This document shows, piece after piece, positions 1-22,104 of a stretch of 64,000 bases of DNA. The notes below the pieces were generated by a model. It saw only the letters and a program-made list of their open reading frames with translations, was not told the origin of the DNA and ran no database searches. The stretch spans positions 20,762,969 to 20,826,968 of the forward strand of contig CM065712.1 in the NCBI GenBank assembly GCA_017654935.2, in the 5' to 3' direction. The DNA is from Phymorhynchus buccinoides (lineage: Eukaryota; Mollusca; Gastropoda; Neogastropoda; Raphitomidae). The stretch's first letter is position 1, and each line of letters starts with the position of its first letter. Position numbers and translations under genes: made by a program.

Positions 1-1011
1 GCGTGATAGACTTTGTGTTGTGATAGACTTCAAGGTGGTGTGTCGAAGGTATTACTCTTTGTGAATGTTGGAAGAAGTCAATGATAGTTTGCAGGTTCCA
101 GGGTGTTGTGTTGAGTGCGTTGTTGTTTGGTTATAATCAGTTTGTTCCATTTTGATGGTGGTTTGTTCTTTATTAACAGGAGACTATTTGGTTGGTAAGT
201 CTCGTGGGCTGTTAACACGTACATATTTTGGATAGCTTGTATATGGTTGGTATCGATCATTTCAGTTTATGTGGCTGGCTAGGAGAGTGGTGTGGCATGG
301 GCCCCATCTCCTTTGACGTGCTGACTATCCTTTCCGTGCGGCGGTCTGGAGCAAAGTGACAGAATCGGCAACACCAGGATGCACGCGAGCAGACGTGTCT
401 TCGTTCTGCACGGGCGTGCCTGGTTGAAGAGAAAACGGCAGGAGTGCACTGGGAGCACCTGCGCTATTTACTGCCAGCTTGGTTTGTGGGATTGAGTAGT
501 AGATAAAATGAGTTAGTTTTGGAAAACTACAAAGGAACCTACTACTTGTGTACTTGTAAATGGAGATGGTTTTGGAAAACCGAAATGGGAGACGATTGAG
601 GATTAATTTAGAAAATGTGTTGTTATTGAAATAGTTTCCCTTTTCCTAGGAATATTAAGAAAAGGCGAAACACAAGAAAAGGAATTTTATATTTAGTGTG
701 GAGAGTGAACTGATGATGAATGATAATTGAATGTGAAACTTTCTTTTGATTTAATAGTTGACCAGGATTGAATTCTACCTGCTTTTGTGGACTGTTGTTG
801 ATTGTTCGTCTGTGTCGTGAGGTGTGGATAATTTGTAGAGAGAGAGAGAAACACGAACATTATCATGCGCTTGCATAGTCATACACTTTGATTGTTATTG
901 TTGATTGTTTATTATTTCCCCTCACGCACGGGTGTAACAATCACACGTGGGGTGGCAGGCGTCCACGAACAAAGAGAGGGCTAGATGGGAAAGGACGAAC
1001 TGGGACCCACC
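1..1011. other. 3' flank of gene A, no further gene seen
   Basis: This holds the gene A polyadenylation signal (908-913) and a short AG run near 837-849. I see no other coding signal, and the short reading frames have no recognisable domain. The same sequence is present inverted at about 53352-54354. Confidence 0.6.
908..913 (-). terminator. Polyadenylation signal AATAAA of gene A, contig 1
   Basis: AATAAA on the minus strand, about 99 bases past the stop codon. It is conserved in the contig 2 copy at 53450-53455. Confidence 0.6.
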
Positions 1012-12241
<11,230 letters not shown>

Positions 12242-12412
12242 CTTGGGCTGCTCTGTATGGTCCGTGTTTGTGCCTTGCGCGCGTTGAATTTTGAAAGGTG
12301 TTTTTTTGTGGTTTTCGATTCTTGTACACCGGTATATTTCTTTAATAACTCTGCTGGTTCACTGGCTCTATTATTCCACAACGTGCTGGGATAGTATTCT
12401 CGTTGTTGTGAA
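12242..12412 (-). promoter_or_regulatory. 5' leader and presumed promoter of gene A, contig 1
   Basis: About 170 bases separate the start codon from the 30-bp satellite, so the 5' UTR and core promoter must lie here or inside the satellite. I see no TATA box or initiator convincing enough to name. The transcription start is unknown. Confidence 0.35.
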
Positions 12413-14495
12413 ATGCGCCGCACCGGAGGAATAGTTAATTAAATGCGCTGCGCTGGAGAAATAGTTCATTAAATGCGCTGCGCCGGAGGAATAGTTAATT
12501 AAATGCGCTGCGCCGGAGAAATAGTTCATTAAATGCGCTGCGCCGGAGGAATAGTTCATTAAATGCGCTGCGCCGGAGAAATAGTTCATTAAATGCGCTG
12601 CGCCGGAGGAATAGTTAATTAAATGCGCTGCGCCGGAGAAATAGTTCATTAAATGCGCTGCGCCGGAGGAATAGTCAATGCTCTCTTGCTGTAGTTATAA
12701 GTGCTGGGAAATAGGAATGGATCTTTTCTATCCGATGCGCTGAAATTTTAGTCTTACGCTGTGCTGGAATAGTATTCTCGTTGTTGTAGTGAAATGCGCC
12801 GCGCCGGAGGAATAGTTAATACTCTTTTGTCGTAATTATAAGTGCTGGGAACAGGAATGGATCTTTTGTATCCGATGCGCTGAAATTGTAAGCTTACGCT
12901 GTGCTGGGATAGTATTCTCGTTGTAATGAAATGCGCCGCACCGGAGGAATAGTTAATTAAATGCGCTGCACCGGAGGAATAGTTAATTAAATGCGCCGCA
13001 CCGGAGGAATAGTTAATTAAATGCGCCGCACCGGAGGAATAGTTAATTAAATGCGCCGCACCGGAGGAATAGTTAATTAAATGCGCCGCACTGGAGGAAT
13101 AGTTAATGAAATGCGCCGCACCGGAGGAATAGTTAATTAAATGCGCCGCACCGGAGGAATAGTTAATTAAATGCGCCGCACCGGAGGAATAGTTAATTAA
13201 ATGCGCCGCACCGGAGGAATAGTTAATTAAATGCGCCGCACCGGAGGAATAGTTAATTAAATGCGCCGCACCGGAGGAATAGTTAATTAAATGCGCTGCG
13301 CCGGAGGAATAGTTAATTAAATGCGCCGCACCGGAGGGATAGTTAATTAAATGCGCTGCGCCGGAGGAATAGTTAATTAAATGCGCCGCACCGGAGGAAT
13401 AGTTAATTAAATGCGCTGCGCCGGAGGAATAGTTAATTAAATGCGCCGCACCGGAGGAATAGTTAATTAAATGCGCTGCGCCGGAGGAATAGTTAATTAA
13501 ATGCGCTGCGCCGGAGGAATAGTTAATTAAATGCGCTGCGCCGGAGGAATAGTTAATTAAATGCGCTGCGCCGGAGGAATAGTTAATTAAATGCTGGGCA
13601 CCGGAGGAATAGTTAATTAAATGCGCTGCGCCGGAGGAATAGTTAATTAAATGCGCCGCACCGGAGGGATAGTTAATTAAATGCGCTGCGCCGGAGGAAT
13701 AGTTAATTAAATGCGCCGCACCGGAGGAATAGTTAATTAAATGCTGGGAACCGGAATAGTTCTTTAAATGCGCTGCGCCGGAGAAATAGTTAGCTTAAAT
13801 GCGCTGCGCCGGAGGAATAGTTGTAATTAAATGCGCCGCACCGGAGGAATAGTTAATTAAATGCGCTGCGCCGGAGGAATAGTTAATGCTCTCTTGCTGT
13901 AGTTATAAGTGCTGGGAAATAGGAATGGATCTTTTCTATCCGATGCGCTGAAATTTTAGTCTTACGCTGTGCTGGAATAGTATTCTCGTTGTTGTAGTGA
14001 AATGCGCCGGAGGAATAGTTAATACTCTTTTGTCGCAATTATAAGTGCTGGGAACAAGAATGGATCTTTTGTATCCGATGCGCTGAAATTGTAAGCTTAC
14101 GCTGTGCTGGGATAGTATTCTCGTTGTAATTAAATGCGCCGCACCGGAGGAATAGTTAATTAAATGCGCCGCACCGGAGGAATAGTTAATTAAATGCGCC
14201 GCACCGGAGGAATAGTTAATTAAATGCGCCGCACCGGAGGAATAGTTAATTAAATGCGCCGCACCGGAGGAATAGTTAATTAAATGCGCCGCACCGGAGG
14301 AATAGTTAATTAAATGCGCCGCACCGGAGGAATAGTTAATTAAATGCGCTGCGCCGGAGGAATAGTTAATTAAATGCGCTGCACCGGAGGAATAGTTAAT
14401 TAAATGCGCCGCACCGGAGGAATAGTTAATTAAATGCCAGGTGCCGGAGAAATAGTTAATTAAATGCGCTGCGCTGGAGGAATAGTTAATGCTCT
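12413..14495. repeat. 30-bp satellite upstream of gene A, contig 1
   Basis: Unit ATGCGCCGCACCGGAGGAAT followed by AGTTAATTAA, roughly 50 copies in three blocks (12413-12676, 12929-13888, 14130-14490). The blocks are separated by a 250-base module with TATAAGTGCTGGGA and GGATAGTATTCTCGTT. The corresponding blocks in contig 2 are 43065-43325, 42215-42810 and 41400-41960, with different lengths. Confidence 0.93.
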
Positions 14496-14671
14496 CTTGC
14501 TGTAGTTATAAATGCTGGGAACTAGGAATGGATCTTTTCTATCCGATGCGCTGAAATTGTAAGCTTACGCTGGAACGCCGATAGTCTTTCTTTGTCTACG
14601 ATGCGCCGGGATGGTGTTCATATTACAGAGCACGCGCTGGACTATCTATGTCTTGGCGCGCATAATGAGCT

Positions 14672-14825
14672 GGGCCTGTAGTCACGTTGAGATAGCATGA
14701 GACTCAGCATCATGCTAACTTAGAAGCTCTTCCAAAAGTCCTATTAAATCCTACAGGACATTGGAAGAGCTTCTAAGTTAGCTTCATGCCAAGTCTCATG
14801 CTATCTCAACGTAAATAGAGGCCCA
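14672..14825. mobile_element. Foldback element FB1, contig 1
   Basis: Near-perfect inverted arms with CACGTTGAGATAGCATGAGA and AACTTAGAAGCTCTTCCAA; outer end GGGCCTGTAGTCA. It is directly adjacent to FB2. Contig 2: 41059-41212. Confidence 0.82.
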
Positions 14826-14979
14826 GGGCCTGTAGTCATGAGTTCGGATAAGACAACTAGTCCGGGATGGAAAATGCAAATAAGTCTAAACCGCCGATCG
14901 GATTGGTAGTTTAGCTAGACTAATTTGCATATTCCATCCCGGACTAGTTGTCTTAGCCGTACTCATGACTAGCAGGCCC
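14826..14979. mobile_element. Foldback element FB2, contig 1
   Basis: Inverted arms with GACAACTAGTCCGGGATGG; outer end GGGCCTGTAGTCATG. The arms are unrelated to FB1 apart from the GGGCCTGTAGTCA terminus. Contig 2: 40905-41058. Confidence 0.82.
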
Positions 14980-14994
14980 TGGAGTATTGGTTAA

Positions 14995-15217
14995 CCCCTG
15001 GACTGACAGAGAAAATTAAAGCCAAAAATCATTGGGCAAATCACAACATGACAAAGACAACTGATTTAGAGCCAATCTGAGAAAACGGTCTGGGGATATT
15101 ACTCTCTTGATTATGTCAGAGCAAAAGCCAGCATATCAGCGTTATTCCTCTTCATCTGATGACATCATCAGTGATGTCATCAGGTCAGTACGTAATACGT
15201 TGGTGGCAGTCAATGGG
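14995..15217. mobile_element. piggyBac-like MITE (TTAA family 2), contig 1
   Basis: TTAA at 14991-14994 and 15218-15221; imperfect ends CCCCTGGACTGACAG and CCCATTGACTGCCA. An internal GATGACATCATCAGTGATG palindrome is present. 223 bp, no transposase. Contig 2: 40677-40889. A decayed second copy is at 17214-17437. Confidence 0.78.
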
Positions 15218-15261
15218 TTAATCTTGTAGCACGAGATGCGCCCAAAGACTGTACAGGGGAA

Positions 15262-15492
15262 GATAAGCATCCGGTCTCTTTTCCCTATATGAGTAGTGAG
15301 GACAGAAACACTGGTTATGTCCCTTTTAAACAGGACACATTTTGCACGTCGATAGGCCAGTTGAATTCTCCGTTCAAGTTCCAGTCTGAGTTTTTGGATA
15401 GCCTCCACTGTGAAAAGTGTACTGTCCCCACTAACGATAACTCTATCAGCCCGGTTCGCCGAGCTCTTAAGCAATCCATCTTACCCTTTTAG
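15262..15492 (-). repeat. Second copy of the AAAAGGGTAAGATGGA repeat
   Basis: Reverse copy of the repeat at 4938-5160. Contig 2: 40393-40615. Confidence 0.7.
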
Positions 15493-16199
15493 AATATCTT
15501 TGATGTGCTGGAAAGTTGTTCGTATTCGCTGGTAGAACGCTATTCTTCTTTCTGTGTCAATGCGCTGGGATAGTATTCTTATTATAAAATTGATGCACTA
15601 GAATATTGATTTCGCGAGGGGTGTTAGGCTTACTCTTGTTGACGTACTGTTCTGTGCCTGATGGAATAATCAACTGATAATCAACTGATTTTGTTCACGT
15701 ATTGTACTATGTGTTGGGTTAATGATTAGATCATGGTAAGTGATATGAGCAGTGGGTGGATGCCTCGTGCCTCCATACGGGGAACTAGACGCCCCTGACC
15801 TCTCCCCCTCCACGAGTCTCTCCATACCGGTCTTTCGTAAAATAATAGTTCCCCCACCTTCCACTATGTTTCTGACTTATTGGCCCATTCTCCTGCCTTT
15901 TTGTTAAAAAACGAAACCCAAAAAAACCTTCCAAATAATTTTTCTCCTTTGAGCTCCTCCGAAATCGGAATGTGTCGGCTATGCGCAGCGGGGAGACCAG
16001 TGAAAACTGAAAACCGGACACGTACCGTACCTTACCCATTGTGGCCATATGGCCTGGGAACGCAGAAGAAGAAGAAGATGGTAAGTGATGCACTCTTGTT
16101 CTTTGGAACGCTATTCTCTGTTGCTAACAATACGGTACTGGGGCAGCATTCTTAGTATGATAAAACGCGGATGGAATAGCTAGCAATCCTCTCTTGGTA

Positions 16200-16535
16200 T
16201 ATTGGCCACTGCAAGTAGGGTTGTTAACGCCCTTGACGGCAAGAGTTAAGCCCTTGTTGATCAGTATCCGAAAGGGCATTCCCTCTTGCAAAAGGCAGCC
16301 ATTAAGTGGCCTCAATAGGGTTATTGGCGAGAGTTATACCCTTGTTTGGTCAGTACTCAACCATCTCCCCCCCCCACCACCAAGGGCATTCACTCTTGCA
16401 AAAGGCAGCCATTAAGTGGCCTCAAATAGGGTTATTGGCGAGAGTTATTCCCTTGTTTGGTCAGTACTCAACCATCTCCCCCCCCCCCCCCCCCCACCAC
16501 CACCAAGGGCATTCACTCTTGCAAAAGGTGTTCTT
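16200..16535 (+). repeat. Tandem repeat of about 120 bp (x3)
   Basis: Units contain GGGCATTCACTCTTGCAAAA and GGGTTATTGGCGAGAGTTAT, separated by C-runs and CCACCACC. Single units recur at 29478-29545 and 29765-29905. The contig 2 array is at 39365-39690. Confidence 0.8.
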
Positions 16536-16833
16536 TGCAGGGGCCAATACCGCTGGATTATTGACTGTTCTTGATATGTGATGCGCTGGGGTGTTAATAT
16601 TCTTGTTCGCGGGTAGAACGCTATCTTTCTTTTTCTTTTTCAATGCGCTGGGATAGTATTAGTATTCTTATTTCATCATAAAACGCGCAGGCATAGTAGG
16701 TATAACCCTGGGTTGGTTTATATAATGCACCGCCGCCATCTTTGGTTAGGTTTCTACTATTCTGAAATGGCCCGGTGTTATGATAAATAAGTACCTGTCA
16801 TTAAATATCTACCTCTCGCATGAGAACTGTACC

Positions 16834-16891
16834 CATCTAACCCTAACCCTATCCCTAACCCTATCCCTAACCCTAACCCTAACCCTAACCA
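16834..16891 (-). repeat. Interstitial telomere-like repeat, contig 1
   Basis: About nine CCCTAA/CCCTAT units. The copies at 39008-39053 (contig 2) and 63850-63905 (contig 3) differ in unit order. Confidence 0.9.
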
Positions 16892-17213
16892 CGGAAAGAA
16901 CCAAAAAATAGAGCAGGAGGGTGTAAATCTACATATTTGCCGATAAATCGATGTACAAGTCCATAAATCCATAATCCGTAAAATTCACAATGGCGGACAA
17001 ACAAACGATTCTGATTGGCTACGCTAGGACTACTTCTAATGCGCATGCGCAGAGGTAAATATTTCATAGGACTACTTATTCATTATGACACCGGAACTGA
17101 TCTGGGTGTGTGGTGCTCTGGGAGTGGGGTGTTGCTCTTCGTTCGCCGGTAGAACGCTATTCTTGTTATTTTTTTTGTTTGTTGTTGGTTAGTGCTCTGG
17201 GGTAGTATTTTTT

Positions 17214-17437
17214 ATTACATAGACTACCACCAACGTACTACGTACTGACCTGATGACATCACAGATGATGCCATCAGACGAAGAGGAATAACCCTGATAT
17301 GCTGGCTTTTGCTCTAGCACAGTCAAGAGGTCCATATCCCCAGACCATTTTTCCAGATCGTCTCTAGCAGTTGTCTTTTTCATGGCATGTTTTGCCCAAT
17401 GATTTTTTCTTTGATTTTCTCTGGCAGTCAATGGGGA
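17214..17437 (-). mobile_element. Decayed TTAA family 2 MITE, contig 1
   Basis: It matches 14995-15217 in reverse, with the same GATGACATCA...GATG core, but TTAA is lost at both ends. Contig 2: 38461-38683; contig 3: 63300-63516. Confidence 0.65.
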
Positions 17438-18240
17438 CTGCAGCCCTCACCCTTTTTCCTAAATTAAAAAAAAAAAAATGTCATGTCGCCGAATTTCTTC
17501 GCGGGCTATGCCTAGCAGTGTGGAAGCAGCATGATGTGTACTTAATGGTTCAAAACATGTTTCAATAGGGGTATGAACAGTAATGGCATTAGTCCTTTGT
17601 TTCATGCCCAGATTGCACTATTTTCAAAATAATTATTATTTTGCTTCTCGGATGTATTACTATTAGCCCCCACCCCTTAAAAACTTAGGTCCGACCCTGT
17701 ATGCTAGTCAATATTCGCTTGCAGAATCGAATCTCTCTACTGTTAGCTGCTACTACTAACTTAAAAATGTAACTTTTAAAATGTAAACGAATGTAAAGCA
17801 CACTGACACATCTGATCCGAGTTCATCATTTGTTTCACGAGGAGAATCTTAGTCTACTAGAAGGCTAGGCTAGTAGGTTACGTGTTGAAAATTCTCGGCC
17901 TTAATTTGGCACAAGAATGTTCTTCCTTGATGTAATTTTACGCTACACTGTAGCACTGTAGACCAGAGAATGTCATACCACAAGCATACTTTATAAATAC
18001 ATTTACACAAAAAAAGTGTTCTTTCGGCTCCCCCAAAAAGAAGAATTATGACGTCATATAAACCTATTGACGACATTGGCGTCACTATTCACACACAGTC
18101 ATAATTCCGACACCCCCGTCCTAAACTCCTAACCCAGACAATTTTGTAAGCCCATTCTATAATTATGGTAGAAGTAGTATACCCTATTGCTGGTACCCAC
18201 GTGTCGTCATATCCGGCCACAAGGAGCGCCATATTATGGG
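17438..18240. other. No gene recognised
   Basis: Mixed sequence present in all three contigs. Short shared reading frames have no domain. AATGTAAAGCACACTGACAC near 17792 resembles a retroelement tail. Confidence 0.4.
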
Positions 18241-18275
18241 AGACCGCCATCTTAGTCCTTTCCTTTTTTTGAAAA

Positions 18276-18326
18276 ATGCCAGATCGATGCTGCGTATTTG
18301 GCTGTTCCAATTCGAAACTTATCTAA
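18276..18326 (+). pseudogene. THAP zinc-finger N-terminus fragment, contig 1
   Basis: ATG begins MPDRCCVFGCSNSKLI then stops. THAP domains start with a Met and a C-x(2-4)-C pair in a peptide very like MPxRCCVxGCSN. Only the first dozen residues match, with no His/Cys second half and no clear donor, so this is a fragment or the remnant of a THAP-bearing transposon or gene. Contigs 2 and 3 carry it with one extra base, giving a longer but unrelated tail. Confidence 0.45.
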
Positions 18327-18497
18327 ACTGTATTCATAACATCTGGATGTTTTCTGTACACATTTAGATAACATTTTCACTTTGTTTACACACAAATAAG
18401 GACTAAGATGGCGACACTTCCGTTGGAATGGTCGAGATGCGCACGCAGGTGGGTTGGAGCCATAGGAGTATAGGGTGGGGCAAAACGCACTCCTTAA

Positions 18498-19393
18498 CCC
18501 TTTCGCCGCCAGCCATTTTTCAGCCCAAAAATACCATTAAACTTAACTGGGCAGAGAAAGAAAAAAAATCTTCAATATTGCTCATTCCTCTGTGACATAT
18601 ATAACATTAGGCCTATCCTTACCTCCCAAAATTAAGAAAATATGGTCTTTGGATAACAGACCCTGATTTGATGCCTTTTAGTGACATGGGTAGGGGAAGA
18701 CGGGGTAAAAAGCGCATGGGCGGGTAAGAAGCCCACCCCAATTATCTCATGAAATAAAGAACATTTCAGTCCAATTTGCCCATGAAACGAATGCTAGGGG
18801 AAGACGGGGTAAAAAGCGCATGGGCGGGTAAGAAGCCCACCCCAATTATCTCATGAAATAAAGAAAATTTCAGTCAAATTTGCCCATGAGACGAGTGCTA
18901 GACATTAACGCTCGTCTCATGGGCAAATTTGAGACTGAAATTTGCTTCATTTCATGAGATAATTGGGGTGGGCTTCTTACCCGCCCATGCGCTTTTTACC
19001 CCGTCTTCCCCTAGACATTAACGCTCGTCTCATGGGCAAAATGAGACCGAAATTTGCTTCGTTTCATGAGATAATTGGGGTGGGCTTCTTACCCGCCCAT
19101 GCGCTTTTTACCCCGTCTTCCCCTAGACATTAACGCTCGTCTCATGGGCAAAATGAGACTGAAATTTGCTTCATTTCATGAGATAATTGGGGTGGGCTTC
19201 TTACCCGCCCATGCGCTTTTTACCCCGTCTTCCCCTAGACATTAATGCTCGTCTCATGGGCAAAATGAGACCGAAATTTGCTTCGTTTCATGAGATAATT
19301 GGGGTGGGCTTCTTACCCGCCCATGCGCTTTTTACCCCGTCTTCCCCTATTGAACTATTGTGGTGCTAAAATGCGACATTGGCGGTGAAATGG
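18498..19393. mobile_element. TTAA family 1 MITE with nested foldback array, contig 1
   Basis: TTAA at 18494-18497 and 19394-19397; ends CCCTTTCGCCGCCA and CCATTTCACCGCCA. The flanking halves align with the intact 239-bp element at 1756-1994. Bases 18692-19348 are an inserted array of another element. The same structure is in contig 2 (36501-37397) and contig 3 (61338-62231). Confidence 0.85.
18692..19348. repeat. Array of six foldback half-units (2 forward, 4 reverse), contig 1
   Basis: The half-unit of about 110 bases begins AGGGGAAGACGGGGTAAAA and ends GAGCGTTAATGTCT. Two head-on units are followed by four inverted ones, so the whole can fold into long hairpins. A simple one-forward, one-reverse element of the same family is at 22397-22612. 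Confidence 0.9.
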
Positions 19394-19739
19394 TTAAAGG
19401 TGTCTCATACGTTCTATTCGGATGCAAAAACGCTCTGAAAACGCAACAGCATGGTATTAGAATATTGATAAGCACAGACTTCGAACTCTATCGCTATTAG
19501 CCTACCAACCTTCCGTGTCACATTCTTCAATATAAATTGAGCATTCAAACCTCAAAACCCACCTGTTTCCCCGTCATTGAAGCTCATTATCTCTTTCCTC
19601 CGCTTTCTTGCCTTTAGGACTATTTCTCAAACGTGTGTGTGTATGTGTGTCTGTTCTTGTTCGTCTTTGTTTGAATGCGTTGTGAATGTTCAACGCGTGT
19701 GCGCCTCGATTTGATTTATATCCAGATTTAGCGCCGTAT

Positions 19740-19774
19740 GAATAGCCTACTGTATGTTGTTGTTGTTGTTGTTG

Positions 19775-19829
<55 letters not shown>

Positions 19830-19870
19830 TGCGTGAGCGTGCATGCGTGCGTGTGCGAATGTGTGTATAT
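19740..19870. repeat. (GTT)n and (GT)n microsatellite, contig 1
   Basis: TTG triplets then GT repeats with GC interruptions. The contig 2 counterpart is 36010-36132 and the contig 3 counterpart 60850-60960. Confidence 0.93.
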
Positions 19871-20099
19871 CCTGCCTTGGAAAACGGTATGTAGGTTACG
19901 TTGTGATGTTCACGGATATAGTTCACTGGACTTTTATTTAAGCCTACCTTACTTAGTGCTTTATTTTGTGATCATTTTTTTCCCTAAAATTTACTTTGCT
20001 TGTTTGTATTTGTGACAGCAGACACATTTACGTTTCATGCAGTGCCTTTCAAAGGACAACAAACGATTTGACTGATTTGATTTGATTGCAGAACACATT

Positions 20100-20362
20100 A
20101 GGTATTATTAGGTATTAGGTACTTTATAGGTATTAGGTACTTTATAGTCACAGAGGCGTCTCTGTGAAATTCGGGTTGCTCCCACCTGGAGAGCGCGTCG
20201 CAGCCAGAGGCGCGCCACCCAATTTTTTTTTTTTTTTTTTTTTGCATGCGATTTTTGTGTGACTGATGAGGAAGGAAAGGGGGGTGGGTGGGTAAATTTT
20301 GACCAAATGACAACTTTTTCGTTGCCACTGGGTTTAACGTATGCTAAGTGCATGGGCACACG

Positions 20363-20393
<31 letters not shown>

Positions 20394-20515
20394 TCCACGT
20401 TCAGACCGTAAGGCCTAGTGCAAAGTGAGAGGAAAAAATCCCCTGTACCCAGGTTCGAACTCGGGTTTACTCGACACGAAGCGAACGCGCTACCACTGTG
20501 CCACTCTACACCACG
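20100..20515 (-). mobile_element. tRNA-derived SINE, contig 1
   Basis: On the minus strand the head has an A-box-like TGGCACAGTGGTAGCGCG and a B box GGTTCGAAC-type (GAGTTCGAACCTGG). A core with GATGAGACGATAAACCGAGG and GTGCCCATGCACTTAGC, an A-run, and a 3' end GCAACCCGAATTTCACAGAG follow. The tail is repeated CTAATACC. Contig 2: 35352-35770; contig 3: 60172-60600; further copies at 27661-28080 and, truncated, at 25484-25705 and 29107-29278. Confidence 0.85.
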
Positions 20516-20572
20516 TGCAGCAAGTTGGCAATTACGCTATGTGGATGCAATTTTCTGCCACAACTGAGTAGA

Positions 20573-20576
20573 ACAC

Positions 20577-20639
<63 letters not shown>

Positions 20640-20640
20640 A
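20573..20640. repeat. (CA)n microsatellite
   Basis: About 65 bases of CA beside the SINE head. Contigs 2 and 3 show shorter, interrupted versions. Confidence 0.93.
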
Positions 20641-21189
20641 CATAATCTAAAGGCCACAAAAAGCAAACATTTATTAAAGAAGCGCACGAAGAAACGGCTA
20701 ATAATGAAGTCTAAAATTAGCATACAAGCAACAATACTTATCAAGATCGACGCATTAGCCGTTTCATTGAATTACACTTTTACATCATCCTGTAATGATT
20801 CAAACTAATTTACTTCTACACACCACTTTTCTATTGTTTAAACAGGTCAGTGTCTGTCACGGCTCGTGTGGAGTTGTGCCCCTTTTCTATGCACTGTCTG
20901 TGTGTTAGAGGGCGCGTGTCATGCTTGTGTGTCTTGCTACAATGTATCTGTGTGTTCGTGTCACTACAACTGTCTTTTGCTATTTATTATTATTTTTAAA
21001 ATCGGTGTCAGTAGGCGCGCTTGCGCGTGCAAGGCCTGCATTTTATTGGTCACCTGTCCGTCTTGAAAATCTCGTGTTTTTCGTGCTAGTTAGTGAATAT
21101 CTGTCAAGTGTATTATCGGCTTTGAAACCGGTGCAGTTTAAACTCTGGTGTTTTTTTTTGCCTGCATGTTAAACGGGTCACAGTTCCAG

Positions 21190-21640
21190 CGAACATGGTG
21201 TCATCCGATTTTGACATACCAATTGCGCGACCATGCCCGGCATATACCAATTGCGCGACCATGTCATATACCTAATGCGCGAACACACACACATCACACA
21301 TAAAACAGATTTACTACTGAAATTATTACTGAAATTTAATACTTGTACCACAATAAAACCAAACGCTCAAATTAAGGGGATTATAATAAATACCATTTTC
21401 AGTCCTCTTTGACGCTGTATGGCACCAGAAACGGAAACATGCCGTGCTTTTCAGTAACACAAGGGTCACCAAATAATCGTGTATGTGTAAGGCAAAGTTT
21501 ACGATGGGTCGCGCAATTGGTATATGCCACGGTCGCGCAATTGGTATATGCCACGGTCGCGCAATTGGTATGTCAGAAAGTTATGACAGTATGGTCGCGC
21601 TTTCGTACAAGGCGCGCTTATTGGTATGCCCCCGGTTTGG
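21190..21640. mobile_element. Inverted cluster of ACCAATTGCGCGACC motifs, contig 1
   Basis: Three motifs read one way (21215-21285) and about four read the other (21505-21630), around a core of about 210 bases. The pattern resembles subterminal transposase-binding repeats of a DNA transposon. I found no clear target duplication and no ORF. Contig 2: 34230-34650; contig 3: 59060-59490, with differing motif content. Confidence 0.55.
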
Positions 21641-21696
21641 TGTGGGAGTCGAGTTTGAATCCCCCCCTTCCTTCGTCTTCAATCAATGTGGTCTTC

Positions 21697-22104
21697 TTTT
21701 TGTTTGTGGCTCAAGCCACAACCTATAACTCACTTTGTCGGTCTGTCGGTCGGTCTGTCTCGGTCGGTCTGTCTCTGTCGTTCCAAAATTGTCGCACTTC
21801 AAATCGAGGCTACACTTCTGGCCGCTCTTTAAAATGATGTATTTTAAAAGCGTACAAAATAATAAACATACGTAATACAGACACTACAACAGACACGACG
21901 AGTATGCGGTGCTTCTTTCGATGAGTATAAGTAGGATACATAGTTTTAAATGTTTTCCAAAAGATATAAAAAGTTACGAAATGGTGCAGAGATAACATTC
22001 TGGTTTACAGATTAAAATTATTGAAAAGCCAGGGGAGGTAACTCATGATTGGAGTGGTAAAAATAGACCGCGTGCCACAAACTATTGCGATTTCGCGCTT
22101 GTTT
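21697..22104. repeat. Second copy of repeat E2, absent from contigs 2 and 3
   Basis: About 408 bases matching 2314-2583 plus 3978-4116. At the matching place contig 2 (about 34160-34168) reads straight through an A/T run between the flanks, so this is an insertion in contig 1. Contig 3 (about 58978) also lacks it. Confidence 0.82.

Larger units (their letters stand above)
14496..17215. repeat. Degenerate outskirts of the satellite, broken up by MITEs
   Basis: Motifs such as ATGCGCTGGGATAGTATT and AGAACGCTATTCT recur near 14590, 15540-15590, 16615-16690 and 17150-17210 between inserted elements. The region reads as an old, larger satellite domain invaded by transposons. An open frame at 15785-16093 has no recognisable domain. 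Confidence 0.6.

Noticed and set aside
12371..12649. 92-codon frame with MNYFSGAAHL-type repeats (also 43085-43363)
   Set aside because: A 30-base repeat without internal stops reads as a 10-residue repeat. It has no start context, splice signals or conservation beyond the satellite.
12929..13888. CRISPR-like 30-bp periodicity
   Set aside because: Contiguous monomers with no spacers: a satellite.
15785..16093. 102-codon frame, also in contig 2
   Set aside because: Lies in the decayed satellite domain, has no domain match I recognise, and the two copies differ by frameshifts.
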